Part shown: positions 34,321 to 44,105 of the stretch, one piece after another
Layout of the letters: each line of letters begins with the position of its first letter
Numbering within the stretch: the stretch's first letter is position 1
Assembly: GCA_002423435.1 (NCBI GenBank)
Contig: DIWE01000038.1
Span: 137,776 to 201,775, forward strand
Source: Clostridiales bacterium UBA6114
Lineage (GTDB): Bacteria; Bacillota; Clostridia; Oscillospirales; Butyricicoccaceae
DNA length: 64,000 nucleotides
Direction of reading: 5' to 3'
The notes under the pieces: generated by a model
What the model saw: only the letters and a program-made list of their open reading frames with translations
Databases searched by the model: none
What the model was told of the DNA's origin: nothing
Position numbers and translations under genes: made by a program

Positions 34321-35448
34321 TCAATAGTTCGCGTGGAAAACATCTTTTTTCACCGGAGGCAGATAATCACCGAAGTAAGCACAAAAATCCATGTGCAGAT
34401 AGTTGCATAGATCCAGTACCTCCACCATGGTGTTGTCATTGACAGGAATGCCGCTCGCTTTGCGGTCGGTGATCGCCGCCACTTCCTTTTCGCCGTGGGT
34501 GTAGATGCGCTCCTGGCCGTCGGCCTTGGGTGACTCCCGCAGTTCCTGCAGGTACTTGGAGAAGTGCGTCTTGATCTCGGCAGGGTCGCCGAAGAACGCC
34601 GGGTTGATAGCCATAAAGCCATGGCAGATCTGGCCCCGGCCGCCGGTCATGCAGTAGTTGGAAGTGGAACCCATAGACAGGATGGAGGAGAAAATCTCAC
34701 ACAGCATCCCGTAGCCGTACCCCTTATGGCTGCCCAACTGCTCGGTGCTGCCGCCCAGGGGCATGATACCGCCGCCGTTTTTCGCCACGATATTGGCCAG
34801 TACATCGGGGGCGTTGGTGGAGGGATAGCCGTCCTTGTCCAGCGCCCAGCCCTCCGGCAGGGGCTTCTCCATCTTGTTGTACATCTCCAGCTTGCCCCGG
34901 GTGACCACTGTGGTGGAGGCGTCAAAGAAGAAGTCATACGGCTCCGCTGGAAAGACGCAGGCAATGGGATTGGAGCCCAGCATCGCCATGCGGCCGTTGG
35001 TGGGGACCATAATGGCCTCGCTGTTGGTGCAACTGAAGCCGATAAGCCCTTCCTTGCAGGCCATTTCGGCGTAATAACCGGCGATGCCGTAGTGATTGGA
35101 GTTCCGAACAGAGACAACGCCCACGCCGTTCTTCTTCGCCTTTTCAATGGCCAACTCCATGGCCCTGTGGCCAATCAGCTGGCCCATGCCGTCGTGGCCG
35201 TCGATCACAGCGGAGACGGGGGTTTCAAACACCACCTCCGGCCTGGCGTCCATATGGATCATGCCGTTTTCGATGCACTTGTGATACCGCACCATGCGCT
35301 GCATCCCGTGGCTTTCGATACCATAGAGATCGCTGGCCAACAATACGTCGGTGATGATTTTCGCTTCATCCTGACGAAATCCGAATTTTGTAAATGTGTC
35401 CATACACAGACGGTCCAACGTCTCATAACTCCAATATTGATTGCCCAT
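34321..35448 (-). CDS. Ldh_2-family malate/2-hydroxyacid dehydrogenase
   Basis: A 375-residue NAD(P)-dependent dehydrogenase of the Ldh_2 family (malate, ureidoglycolate, sulfolactate and 2,3-diketogulonate enzymes). It contains the catalytic ESHGMQRM region, RNSNHYGIAGYYAEMA, NSEAIMVPTNGR, LGSNPIACVFPA and GSHKGYGYGML. It is not related to classical LDH. Membership in an operon with malic enzyme suggests malate or a related hydroxy acid. ATG 35448 has GGGAGGAATC upstream. EtfA precedes it by 21 bases. Confidence 0.88.
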   Translation of the reverse strand: MGNQYWSYETLDRLCMDTFTKFGFRQDEAKIITDVLLASDLYGIESHGMQRMVRYHKCIENGMIHMDARPEVVFETPVSAVIDGHDGMGQLIGHRAMELAIEKAKKNGVGVVSVRNSNHYGIAGYYAEMACKEGLIGFSCTNSEAIMVPTNGRMAMLGSNPIACVFPAEPYDFFFDASTTVVTRGKLEMYNKMEKPLPEGWALDKDGYPSTNAPDVLANIVAKNGGGIMPLGGSTEQLGSHKGYGYGMLCEIFSSILSMGSTSNYCMTGGRGQICHGFMAINPAFFGDPAEIKTHFSKYLQELRESPKADGQERIYTHGEKEVAAITDRKASGIPVNDNTMVEVLDLCNYLHMDFCAYFGDYLPPVKKDVFHANY

Positions 35449-35469
35449 TATGATTCCTCCCGAATCTGT

Positions 35470-36447
35470 TCAATGTTTTTGATCCAGTGCGTCCAACAGC
35501 CCCGAAATGACCTGCCCCGCATCGGCATAGATGGAATAGTCGCTGACCTGATGGATGGGAGCTCCACGGTCCGGATTGACCGCTACGATGCACTCAGAAT
35601 CGATCATGCCGCTCAGATGTTGAACCGCGCCCGAAATTCCAAAGGCCACATAAAACCTGGGTCTTACAGTAAGACCAGTTTGTCCCACCTGACATGCAAA
35701 AGGCGCAAACCCAGCGGCCACCGCGCCGCGGGAAGCGGCTACCTGTCCTCCGGTTCTGGCGGCAAGCTCATACAGCCGCTTAAAATTCTCTTTGCTATCC
35801 ATTCCTCTACCGCCAGCAAAGATCAATTCCGCCCGGCGCAGGTTCTGAGGCGATTCTCGCTTCTCCACCTCTTCCAGAAGCCGGACCACTCCGGAACCAA
35901 TGGAAACCGGAATCGTTTTTGTCCGCCCCATCCCAGGATGGTCTGCCGCCTGAAATGGAAAAACGCCGCGGCGAACCGTAGCCATAGCGGGTAGAGTGCG
36001 GGTCCGAATGGTGGCCAGCATACGCCCACCGAAGGTGGGACGGCTCTGGAACAAATACCCTTCGTCATCCCATTCCAGCTTGGTACAGTCAGCGGTGATC
36101 CCCGTCTTCAACGCGGCGGCCACTGCAGGCGCTACCGCGCAGAAGAACAGGGAAGACAAAAACAGGATTGCTGCCGGCTTCCGTTCCCGGGCCAAACTGG
36201 CCAAGGCGTCCCGAACCCATGTCTCACAGCCGCAGGTCTGCGTATCTATGGGCAGATGAAGGATCGACTCAGCCCCGGAAGCAGACAATCTGTCCCGATC
36301 TTCCTCGGTCAGCTCTACCTTCACCAGCACGGCACTGAAAATCAGGCCTCTCTTTTGGGCAAGTGCGGCCCCTTTGGCCGTCAGCCCCAAGGCGTCGATA
36401 TCCGTATCATTCAAAACGACCCACAGGGGATTTCCGGTTTTTTCCAT
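35470..36447 (-). CDS. etfA: Electron transfer flavoprotein alpha subunit
   Basis: At 325 residues it has the EtfA N-terminal AANH-like domain and the C-terminal FAD-binding domain: FAGGRGMDSKENFKRLYELA, the ASRGAVAAGFAPF segment, QVGQTGLTVRPRFYVAFGIS, GAVQHLSGM and DRGAPIHQVSDYSIYAD. There is no N-terminal ferredoxin domain. It overlaps closely with EtfB (one base gap). It accepts electrons from a flavin dehydrogenase, here most likely the FAD oxidase encoded upstream. Confidence 0.93.
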   Translation of the reverse strand: MEKTGNPLWVVLNDTDIDALGLTAKGAALAQKRGLIFSAVLVKVELTEEDRDRLSASGAESILHLPIDTQTCGCETWVRDALASLARERKPAAILFLSSLFFCAVAPAVAAALKTGITADCTKLEWDDEGYLFQSRPTFGGRMLATIRTRTLPAMATVRRGVFPFQAADHPGMGRTKTIPVSIGSGVVRLLEEVEKRESPQNLRRAELIFAGGRGMDSKENFKRLYELAARTGGQVAASRGAVAAGFAPFACQVGQTGLTVRPRFYVAFGISGAVQHLSGMIDSECIVAVNPDRGAPIHQVSDYSIYADAGQVISGLLDALDQKH

Positions 36448-36448
36448 T

Positions 36449-37234
36449 TCAACCGCCCCCCTTCCCTGCCAGCAGGCGGACCAGAAGGCCGACGCCCCCT
36501 TGCGCGTCCGGAATGGCTATCCCGCCCCGATGATGATGGATGATGGGTTCCAATTTCACAACCTTTGTGGGCGAACCCGCCGCGCCACTCATCTCCGGCA
36601 CGATGGACAGCTCCTGGTGACACAGAATCTGAATCGTCTTGCTGTGGGCGGCCCTCAGACCGGATATGGTAGGTCTGCGCACCATTTGCGTTCCCCGACA
36701 TACGGCCAAAATGGCAGAGGCCGGACAGGCCAGGGTAACTGTTCCCTCATCCCGAACTTGCTCCACCTGCAGACCGTCTTCCCTTTGCTGAAGACTCAGT
36801 ACGCCGGTGACCACCGGGAGCCCAAGCTGGACCGAAAGCTGCGGTCCGATATGTCCCGTCTCACTGTCGATCGCCTTTTGGCCGCAGAGGATCAACCCCT
36901 GGAAAGACCATTTCCTTATCGCGCCGGCCAGAACAGCAGAGGTGACCAGGGTATCCGAGCCGGCAAAACATGGGTCACATATATGAACCGCCTGATCCGC
37001 ACCCATGGCCAGCGCATACCGAAGGACAGGCTCCGCAGACTTGGGGGCCATAGTCAAAACGGTCAGTCTGCTTCCGGGAGCCGATTCCCGAAGGCGCAGC
37101 GCCAGCTCCAGCGCATACTCATCCGCCGGATTCATTGCCAGCCGCCCGGAAGACAGCCGCTCGCCGGGTACATCCTGAAAGGAGTCGGTATAATGGGACT
37201 CTGAAACCAACTTCACACAGACCAAAATATCCAT
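36449..37234 (-). CDS. etfB: Electron transfer flavoprotein beta subunit
   Basis: A 261-residue EtfB: MDILVCVKLV start, NPADEYALELALRLRE, ALAMGADQAVHI, LILCGQKAIDSETGHIGPQL (usual DGDT reads DSET) and LGLPVVTGV. Start 37234 is chosen because AAGG is six bases before; an upstream extension to 37345 is unsupported. It forms the ETF dimer with EtfA. The 235-base gap before it (37235-37469) holds no gene. Confidence 0.92.
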   Translation of the reverse strand: MDILVCVKLVSESHYTDSFQDVPGERLSSGRLAMNPADEYALELALRLRESAPGSRLTVLTMAPKSAEPVLRYALAMGADQAVHICDPCFAGSDTLVTSAVLAGAIRKWSFQGLILCGQKAIDSETGHIGPQLSVQLGLPVVTGVLSLQQREDGLQVEQVRDEGTVTLACPASAILAVCRGTQMVRRPTISGLRAAHSKTIQILCHQELSIVPEMSGAAGSPTKVVKLEPIIHHHRGGIAIPDAQGGVGLLVRLLAGKGGG

Positions 37235-37469
37235 TCCCATCCTTCTTTCCGTGCAAACAGTATCTCCTGGCCTTCCGTTCAGGCAGTTGAGAAGTGCTTT
37301 TTGCACTTCCAAAGTATTCCGGAATGTCTGGAACAGTACGGTCATTGTTCGTCAGATGACGGCAGGATCTGGTTGATTCATCCTCACGCACCCCAAACCG
37401 CAAATTCCGGCTCGAGAGCCATATACTACTGACCACAGCTAGAAACTCCGCCGCGTTCAGCTGATATCA

Positions 37470-38981
37470 TCAGTTGATTCTGTGGTAAATTCCTGCCAGC
37501 GCTTTCTGGATATCCCGGTAGGTCTGGAATCCGGATTCGTAGACCTTTACATTCTCAGGAATCGGCTCGCAGCGGGAGGAGACCTTCACACACTTCTCTA
37601 CGCTGTCAGAATAGCTCTCAAACATGCCCGTAGCCACACCGGCTAACATGGCGGAGCCCAGAGAGGAGTCGTTGTCCTGGGTGCAGGTCAGTGATTGACC
37701 CAGCACGTCGGAGACGATCTGCCGCCAAAGCTTTCCCTTCGCGCCGCCGCCGATGATCCGGAACTGGTCCACCCGGATATTCTGTGCCTTGATTTCTTCC
37801 AGACAGTCTTTCATGGAGTAGGCTACGCCCTCCATCACCGCCCGCGTGAAATGCCCCTTGGTGTGATGCATAGCCACACCGGTAAAACTGGCCCGCAGCC
37901 GGTCATCGTAGTAGGGTGTGATCTCCCCCAGCAGGTAGGGATGGAAGAACAGGTTTTCGCTGCCGGCAGGCACTTTTTCCGCCGCCGCATCCAGAAGCTT
38001 ATACGGATCGGTCCCCTGCTCCGCAGCCAGACGCTTTTCATCCGTGCCCAGCACATCCCGGTACCACTTATAGGAGGCGGCACAGCTGCGGGTGGTCGTG
38101 CCGGGATACCAAAGGCCGGGGATAATGTGTTTATAATTGAAAAACTGGGGACTATCGATCATGCCGGTGGTGATGGGACAGATCCGTCCGGCTGTAGCCA
38201 GCTTGACGGTGGCGCACCCCACTTCCACCGCGCCGGAAGCATAGACTTCCAAGGCAGTATCGGTCGTGCCTACCAGGACCAAAGTGTCTGCAGCCAGGCC
38301 AGTCTCCTCCGCCACCTTCTGACTCACGCACCCGGCAATGTCGCTGGGCGCCTTGATCTCAGGCAGCATAGACAGATCCACGCCGGCCAGGTCGCACAGC
38401 TCCCTGGACCAGGTCTCCGTCTCATCATCGGCCAGCATGGGTCCCATAGCCTCAATGTAGTCGGTACAGAAATCCCCGGTGATCAAATGCCGTATATAGT
38501 CCTTGGCGAAATAGATCCGCCTGGTCTTTTTCAGCACTTCCGGCTCGTACTCGTTCAGCCAGAGGATCTGGGGCAGGGTCCAGGCAGAACCGACCGCATT
38601 GCAGGTGTATTTCTGCAGTAAATCTGCGCAGTTCTCTTTGAGCCACTTGACCTGTTTCGAGCACCGGGTATCCGACCAGTGGATGATGTTCCGTATGGGC
38701 TGATCGTTCTCATCGGCAAACACGGCCATATGGGTGGCGGCATCCACGGCGATGGCCGTAATCTGTTTTCCATCCACACCGGACTTGGCCAGAACACTTT
38801 TCACGTTGTAGACAAAGCTGTCGTAAAAATCGCGGGGATCCTGCTCCAGCCATCCCGGATGGGGATAATAGGAGGGGTACTCCCGGGTAGAGGTAGCCAG
38901 AATGGTTCCTGATTCATCTAGAAGCGTGGCTTTGGATGCACTGCCGCCAAAGTCAACACCAATGGTCATACGCTTCGCCAT
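37470..38981 (-). CDS. FGGY-family carbohydrate kinase (xylulokinase-like)
   Basis: A 503-residue ATP-dependent sugar kinase. FGGY_N starts IGVDFGGSASKATLLDESG, with the sugar site HWSDTRC; FGGY_C contains GTTDTALEVYASGAVEVG, the FRIIGGGAKGKLWRQIVSDVLG signature and SSLGSAMLAG. The usual D-x-R of many xylulokinases is visible as SDTR. ATG 38981 follows AAAGGAG. Substrate: ketose or polyol, unknown. The phosphate product would be a plausible ligand for the RpiR regulator. Confidence 0.9.
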   Translation of the reverse strand: MAKRMTIGVDFGGSASKATLLDESGTILATSTREYPSYYPHPGWLEQDPRDFYDSFVYNVKSVLAKSGVDGKQITAIAVDAATHMAVFADENDQPIRNIIHWSDTRCSKQVKWLKENCADLLQKYTCNAVGSAWTLPQILWLNEYEPEVLKKTRRIYFAKDYIRHLITGDFCTDYIEAMGPMLADDETETWSRELCDLAGVDLSMLPEIKAPSDIAGCVSQKVAEETGLAADTLVLVGTTDTALEVYASGAVEVGCATVKLATAGRICPITTGMIDSPQFFNYKHIIPGLWYPGTTTRSCAASYKWYRDVLGTDEKRLAAEQGTDPYKLLDAAAEKVPAGSENLFFHPYLLGEITPYYDDRLRASFTGVAMHHTKGHFTRAVMEGVAYSMKDCLEEIKAQNIRVDQFRIIGGGAKGKLWRQIVSDVLGQSLTCTQDNDSSLGSAMLAGVATGMFESYSDSVEKCVKVSSRCEPIPENVKVYESGFQTYRDIQKALAGIYHRIN

Positions 38982-38994
38982 ATCCCTGCTCCTT

Positions 38995-40089
38995 TCAACA
39001 GTTTTTGTCCAACAGAGCAAATAGGTCTACAATCTTCACTTCACCGGTCTCATAACGGGTCATCAGGTCCTGACAGTCAGGGCATGCCGTGATAATACAG
39101 GTGCTGCCGATCCGCTTCGCGTCACCCGCACGTGTAGCCACCATGCTGCGTACTACTTGGGGAGAGTGGGAATTGAGCACCGGACCACCGCAACAGCGGG
39201 TCATTTCCCCGTGGAGGAACAGCTCTTTCAGCTCTACACCAAGGGCTGCCAGAATTTCACGGACGGCCTGGGTCTCTCCGATCCCCCGCGCCAGGCGGCA
39301 GGGATCCTGCATGGAGGCCTGCAGGGCAACCTTCCTCGGCACCAGCTTCCCCTGCGCGATCAGTCCGGCCAGATAGGCGGTGATTGTGACTGCCTCTACT
39401 CCCGGCAGCAGGCCCCACTGACTGTACTGGTCTCTGAACATGCAGGCGTCGTGGGGATTCAGCGCCACCAGGATCTTCGCTCCGGTGGTACGGATGGCAT
39501 GCGCCGTCTTTTGGGCCTGCTCCTGCACATCGCCGGTATCGCCCATCAGTTCCTCCAGGAATGCACCGGAAGCAGGTTCTTCCTTCAGCACGGTAAAGGG
39601 AACTCCGGCCTTCTTCAGCAGGGAAATGGCAGCCAGTCCCACGGCTCCGGCCCGGGCCCCACCGCTCTGACCAAGGTACAAAAGCACTTCAGCCTGCTCG
39701 GGAAGGTCGGCAACCGCCTGAATCACTTCCGGAGCGCGGCTCTCTCCATAAATGTTCTGGACGGACTGAATGTTCTCGATCGCCTGGAGAACTCCCAGGG
39801 GCGCCAGTCCCTGAACAATGGCCTGAGTCCGAGCTTCCTTGGTATAGCAGCTGGGTTTGAAGTTTGTCACGCAGTCGTTTGCGCAAGCGTCACACAGGCT
39901 GCACTTGTACATAATATCCGCAATATCGGCAGTAAATTCGGTTCCCTTCTCCATCATAGAGACCATCAGGCCTCGCGCTCTCGGAGTCCAGGCCTCGTTG
40001 CCGGTGCTGCCTGCGACCGGGCAAATATGGCGGCACATCCAACAGAATCGACATGCCTCTGCATTTTTCACACTGTCGTTGGAAAACAT
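38995..40089 (-). CDS. Fe-S oxidoreductase subunit (GlcF/GlpC/HdrD-like)
   Basis: A 364-residue protein. Two 4Fe-4S sites lie in the N-terminus (CRFCWMCRHICP and CSLCDACANDC), followed by two CCG-type domains with CRLARG, TRCCGGPV and TACPDC. Such subunits pass electrons between a flavin oxidase and ETF or quinone. The FAD oxidase gene precedes it by 17 bases, so both form a GlcDF-like pair. The membrane is not contacted by predicted helices. Confidence 0.9.
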   Translation of the reverse strand: MFSNDSVKNAEACRFCWMCRHICPVAGSTGNEAWTPRARGLMVSMMEKGTEFTADIADIMYKCSLCDACANDCVTNFKPSCYTKEARTQAIVQGLAPLGVLQAIENIQSVQNIYGESRAPEVIQAVADLPEQAEVLLYLGQSGGARAGAVGLAAISLLKKAGVPFTVLKEEPASGAFLEELMGDTGDVQEQAQKTAHAIRTTGAKILVALNPHDACMFRDQYSQWGLLPGVEAVTITAYLAGLIAQGKLVPRKVALQASMQDPCRLARGIGETQAVREILAALGVELKELFLHGEMTRCCGGPVLNSHSPQVVRSMVATRAGDAKRIGSTCIITACPDCQDLMTRYETGEVKIVDLFALLDKNC

Positions 40090-40106
40090 CTTCTTTTCCC
40101 CTCTCC

Positions 40107-41531
40107 TTACAGGCCCAGTTTATAGGGATTCATAATGCCGTTGGGATCCAGAGCCTTCTTCAGACCCTCCAGCACCTGCATGGCGGGACCATACTGCTCT
40201 TTCATCAGATGGCCCAGCTTCAGACCCACGCCGTGGTGGTCGTTGATGACACCGCCGTTGGCCAGAGCAGCCCGGACACCGGTGTTCCAAATCTTATTGT
40301 GCAGCCGCAGGGCCTCCTCCGGATCCTCGGGGGGATTATCCATAATGAAGCGGTCATAGAGCATAGTGCCCCAGTCGTACCAGTGAGAACAATGGGCAAT
40401 AAATTTCACATCGGGGAAATTGTCCTCCACGGCGTGCTTCATAGCCCAGTATATCTTCTCGATCTTGTCAAAGGTAGCTGTGGTATCCATCGTTCCGAAC
40501 ATCTGGGGATTGTTCATCATATAGCCGGGATAGAAGAATGTGATCCGGTTCTCATACCACTTCTCGCCGTATTCGGTTCCTAAGTACTGGGCACCGTACT
40601 TGTCGCAGATCTCCAGAACGATTTTTTCCTCTACCACAACGATTTCAGCCTTACCTTCCACGGTCAGGTTCATAAAGGCACCCTTTTTTTCAAAGCCCAG
40701 AACCTTCTTGATGATGGACACGGTCTCCGCCTCATCAAACAGGCGCATGATGGAGGGTTTCAAGGTCTGAACGATCTCACGGCAGGCCTGGATGCCGGTG
40801 GGCATATCCTTGAACAGAAATGCATGGTGCTTTCTCACCTCGGGCAGCCGCACCATCTTGAAGGTCGCCTTGGTCATGATGCCCAAGGTACCCTCGGAGC
40901 CGATGAACATCTGCCGGATATCGGGCCCGCTGGAGTGCTTAGGCACCTGGAGGGAGTGGATGATGTTGCCGTTTGGCAGCACGACCTCCAGACCCAGGCA
41001 CTGGTCGTCGATCTTCCCGTACTTCGTGGACATGATTCCAATTCCATTATGGGCCAATGCACCGCCCACCGTACAGCAGGTCAGGCAGCTGGGAATATGC
41101 ATGACAGAGAATCCCTGCTCATTGGCATACCACTCCATGGTCTGGAACACCATACCGGTCTCCACCGTAATGGTGCCGGATACGGTATCAATGTTGATAA
41201 GGCGGTCCATCCGCTTGGTATCCATCATAATACCGCCGGCCATAGCCAACGCACCACCCTGGGTTCCTGAGCCGCCGCCCCAGGTATAAACTGGGGTTTT
41301 ATAATAATTTGCGATCTTCAGCACGCTGGAGACCTCTTCCGCACTGCCAGGCCGAACAATGTAGTCAGGGATCGGGGGCATCTGTCCCTTATCCACCCAC
41401 ATTCTGGCCAGCCAGAAATAGTCCGTGCCGTATGCCAGCTTCTCACCAGTGCTCACGCTGACATTTTCCTGCCCTACGGCATCCTCCAGTTCCGAGCGAA
41501 TCATATCGCTCATAAAACCCCTTAGATCCAT
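40107..41531 (-). CDS. FAD-binding oxidase/dehydrogenase (GlcD/AGPS-like)
   Basis: A 474-residue PCMH-type flavoprotein. The FAD domain has PDYIVRPGSAEEVSSVLKIA, WGGGSGTQGGA, the THIP-like IPSCLTCCTVGGALAHNGIG and GSEGTLGIMTKATF. The C-terminal domain ends NDHHGVGLKLGHLM and LDPNGIMNPYKLGL, more like alkyl-dihydroxyacetonephosphate synthase relatives than glycolate oxidase. It probably oxidises a 2-hydroxy acid and passes electrons to the Fe-S subunit and ETF. ATG 41531 follows GGGAGG. Confidence 0.88.
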   Translation of the reverse strand: MDLRGFMSDMIRSELEDAVGQENVSVSTGEKLAYGTDYFWLARMWVDKGQMPPIPDYIVRPGSAEEVSSVLKIANYYKTPVYTWGGGSGTQGGALAMAGGIMMDTKRMDRLINIDTVSGTITVETGMVFQTMEWYANEQGFSVMHIPSCLTCCTVGGALAHNGIGIMSTKYGKIDDQCLGLEVVLPNGNIIHSLQVPKHSSGPDIRQMFIGSEGTLGIMTKATFKMVRLPEVRKHHAFLFKDMPTGIQACREIVQTLKPSIMRLFDEAETVSIIKKVLGFEKKGAFMNLTVEGKAEIVVVEEKIVLEICDKYGAQYLGTEYGEKWYENRITFFYPGYMMNNPQMFGTMDTTATFDKIEKIYWAMKHAVEDNFPDVKFIAHCSHWYDWGTMLYDRFIMDNPPEDPEEALRLHNKIWNTGVRAALANGGVINDHHGVGLKLGHLMKEQYGPAMQVLEGLKKALDPNGIMNPYKLGL

Positions 41532-41575
41532 TGAAAGACCTCCCAATCTATCTTTCCACGTTTTCCATCATTTTC

Positions 41576-41617
41576 CTGGCCGTGGCCACACGAATCCCAA
41601 GGGACGACCACGGCCAG
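41576..41617. repeat. Hairpin between dctP and the FAD oxidase genes
   Basis: CTGGCCGTGG and CCACGGCCAG are perfect inverse copies 22 bases apart, in the operon gap after dctP. It probably acts as a 3' stabiliser or partial terminator that lets the binding protein be made in excess; a T-tract is weak. Confidence 0.45.
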
Positions 41618-41674
41618 TTTTGCTACTACTTATTGAGTTTCAATTTACGTAAAGCCGCAGGCCTGTTTTCAGGT

Positions 41675-42754
41675 TCAGCGGGCGGCATTTATGGCTTTTA
41701 GGAACTCCTGAGCGCGGGAGCCGATGCTCTCCGCCTTCTCGCTCCAATAGCCGGAGCAGCGGTCAATCAGCTGCTGGCGATCTTTAAACTCCACCACCGT
41801 ACAGCCTTCTGCTTCCATCTTCTGGTAGATCTCGTCCTCTTCGCCGATCAGCATGGCGTTGTAGTCGCCCTGCAGGTCTTCCCAGCACTTGACCATCATG
41901 TCGCGAACTTCCTGAGGCAGGCCATCCCAGAAAGCCTGGTTAGCAGTCCAGCCCTGGAAGGAATACATATGGCCGGATTTCCAGATGTAGGGGGCAATTT
42001 TGTGATACCCGCCATTGTAGATAGCCTGGGCGGGGCACTCAAAGCCATTGACCACATTGGTCTGAATGGCGGTGTAGGTATCAGTCAGAGACATGGGGGT
42101 AGGAGACATACCCAGCAGAGAGAAGGTATCGCTGTAAACCTGAGCCTCGGGAACACGGATTACGACGCCCTGACAATCATCCACGGAGTTGATGGGGAGG
42201 TTGGTGGAAACGATACGCTTGCCGTTCATAATGGTGCCCAGCCAATAGGTGTTGGTGTCCTCGGCCAGGTACTCCTGGAGCATCTCAATCGCGTCGCCAT
42301 AGGCCACCGCCTGAGCGTGGTCGTAGCTATCAATAATAAAGGGAGAGTACAGAATACCAAACTCAGGAGTATAGGGCTCGAACAGAGACATGTCGCTGAT
42401 GGACATGTTCAGAGCACCAGTGTCGATCTGCTCGATGATTTCTACATAAGTACCCAGTTGGCCACCGGGATAGTAGTCAAACTTGATCTTGCCCTGAGAA
42501 GCTTCCTTGACCGCATTCATCCAGTTTTCCACCATAATGTTGTTGGTCTCAGAAGTGGCATTGGCATGACCATAGGTGATGGTGATGCCTTCATAGGTAT
42601 CCCACTTGAACTCGCTGTCGCTGGATGCGTTGGAGCTGGCGGCACTGGAAGTGCTGCTCTTGCTTGGCTCAGAAGTCGAGGTATTTCCGCCGCCACAGGC
42701 GGCTAGAGACAGGACCATCGCGGAACCGAGTACGAACGCCAATAACTTTTTCAC
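41675..42754 (-). CDS. dctP: TRAP transporter solute-binding protein DctP
   Basis: A 359-residue extracellular lipoprotein: signal peptide with LSLAACG lipobox, a Ser-rich linker, then the DctP domain with ITYGHANATSETNNIMVENW, the IKFDYYPGGQLGTYVEIIEQI core, the ligand-binding Arg in VVIRVPEAQVYSDTFSLLG, and the NVVNGFECP motif. It would bind a carboxylated substrate. It starts at GTG 42754 after GGAGGG. It follows dctQ and dctM. Confidence 0.93.
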   Translation of the reverse strand: MKKLLAFVLGSAMVLSLAACGGGNTSTSEPSKSSTSSAASSNASSDSEFKWDTYEGITITYGHANATSETNNIMVENWMNAVKEASQGKIKFDYYPGGQLGTYVEIIEQIDTGALNMSISDMSLFEPYTPEFGILYSPFIIDSYDHAQAVAYGDAIEMLQEYLAEDTNTYWLGTIMNGKRIVSTNLPINSVDDCQGVVIRVPEAQVYSDTFSLLGMSPTPMSLTDTYTAIQTNVVNGFECPAQAIYNGGYHKIAPYIWKSGHMYSFQGWTANQAFWDGLPQEVRDMMVKCWEDLQGDYNAMLIGEEDEIYQKMEAEGCTVVEFKDRQQLIDRCSGYWSEKAESIGSRAQEFLKAINAAR

Positions 42755-42824
42755 GATTTACCCTCCATTTTCACATTTATTTTACGGGTACTCCTGCCCG
42801 TAGTGCATAAAATCACGGCCCACA

Positions 42825-44105
42825 TTATCCGCCATAGATTATGTCTGGCAGCCATGTGACGATCTGAGGAACAAATACAGTAAGCAAAATAACCAGCTCC
42901 ATTATCACAACGAAGGGCCAGATGGATTTCATAACTTTTTTCACTGGCGTTTTCTGGATACCGGCAGCCACATAGAGCAGATTGCCAACCGGAGGCGTAA
43001 TCTGGCAGGTTAGCAGAGCCAGCACGTACACCAGAGCAAAGTGCTGGAAATTAAGCCCCATGGAAGAAACAACGGGAGACAGAACGGGCAGCAGCATCAG
43101 CATGGTAGCCAAACCATCAATGAAGCAGCCGGCGATGGAACAGATCACAATGATAAAGAGCAGAAAGACAATTTTGCTGTGGATATACTCGTTACAGAAG
43201 TTGCCGATCATGATGGACACGTTCATACGCGTCAGCATGTAGCTGAACACAGAGGAGTAAGTAATGATCATCATGGGACCGATGGAGGCGATGCAGGCCT
43301 CGGTCAGGCTCTTCATAATAATCTTGGGCGTCAAGCTCTTGGTGGCAAAGCCGTAGATCAAACCGTAAACACAGGCCACCACACCCGCCTCAGTGGCAGT
43401 GCAGATACCGGTGACGATGCCGACGATGATGATGGCCGGCATGACTAACGCTCCGACTGTCCGCAGGAAGGTGCGGCCTACGTTCAACCAACCACCAAAT
43501 TTTCCGCCGCCGATGCCGTTTTTCTTGGCATAATGGTAAGACAGTGTGCAAAATCCGACGGCCATCAGTACACCGGGAATGACGCCGCCCATGAACATTT
43601 TACCAACCGAATATCCCGCCGCATTGGCGAAGACAATCATCATAACGCTGGGAGGAATGATGGGCCCCAGCGAACCGGCGGATGCAACGATGGAAACAGC
43701 AAAACCTTCGTCATATTCATCGTTCTTCAGGGCAGGAATCATTAGAGAACCGATGGCCGCCGTGTCGGCATTGCCCGAGCCGGAGACGCCGGCCATGATC
43801 ACGCCGGCCACCATGGCGGTATGGGCCACGCCACCGCGGATATGTCCTACGATACTCTTTGCAAATTCAATGAACCGGGCCGTAATTCCCGTATGTTCCA
43901 TGATCTGACCCGCCATCATAAAGAAGGGAATGGCCATCAGAGCAAAGCTGTCGGTCTGCGCATAGATCTTAGTAGCCATCACCAAGCTGGGAATAGCGGG
44001 CGTGGTATACAACCAAATCAGGCCGGTAGAGGCCAGACAAATGGCAATGGGCACGCCCAAAAACAGCATGACAGCAAATATCAGGACAGCAACACCCAAA
44101 CTCAT
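42825..44105 (-). CDS. dctM: TRAP transporter large permease DctM
   Basis: A 426-residue membrane protein with about 12 TM segments. Visible family motifs: FLGVPIAICLAS, PFFMMAGQIMEHTGIT, VMAGVSGSGNADTAAIGSLMIPAL, IIPPSVMMIVFANAAG and TPPVGNLLYVAAG. It moves the substrate with Na+. It overlaps dctQ by four bases (ATGA), which indicates coupling. Confidence 0.94.
   Translation of the reverse strand: MSLGVAVLIFAVMLFLGVPIAICLASTGLIWLYTTPAIPSLVMATKIYAQTDSFALMAIPFFMMAGQIMEHTGITARFIEFAKSIVGHIRGGVAHTAMVAGVIMAGVSGSGNADTAAIGSLMIPALKNDEYDEGFAVSIVASAGSLGPIIPPSVMMIVFANAAGYSVGKMFMGGVIPGVLMAVGFCTLSYHYAKKNGIGGGKFGGWLNVGRTFLRTVGALVMPAIIIVGIVTGICTATEAGVVACVYGLIYGFATKSLTPKIIMKSLTEACIASIGPMMIITYSSVFSYMLTRMNVSIMIGNFCNEYIHSKIVFLLFIIVICSIAGCFIDGLATMLMLLPVLSPVVSSMGLNFQHFALVYVLALLTCQITPPVGNLLYVAAGIQKTPVKKVMKSIWPFVVIMELVILLTVFVPQIVTWLPDIIYGG

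Noticed and set aside
34564..35994. Long plus-strand ORF of 476 codons opposite the Ldh_2 and etfA genes
   Set aside because: It has no family similarity, no ribosome site, and an odd His/Gly/Val composition typical for the antisense of GC-rich codons. The minus-strand genes are certain.
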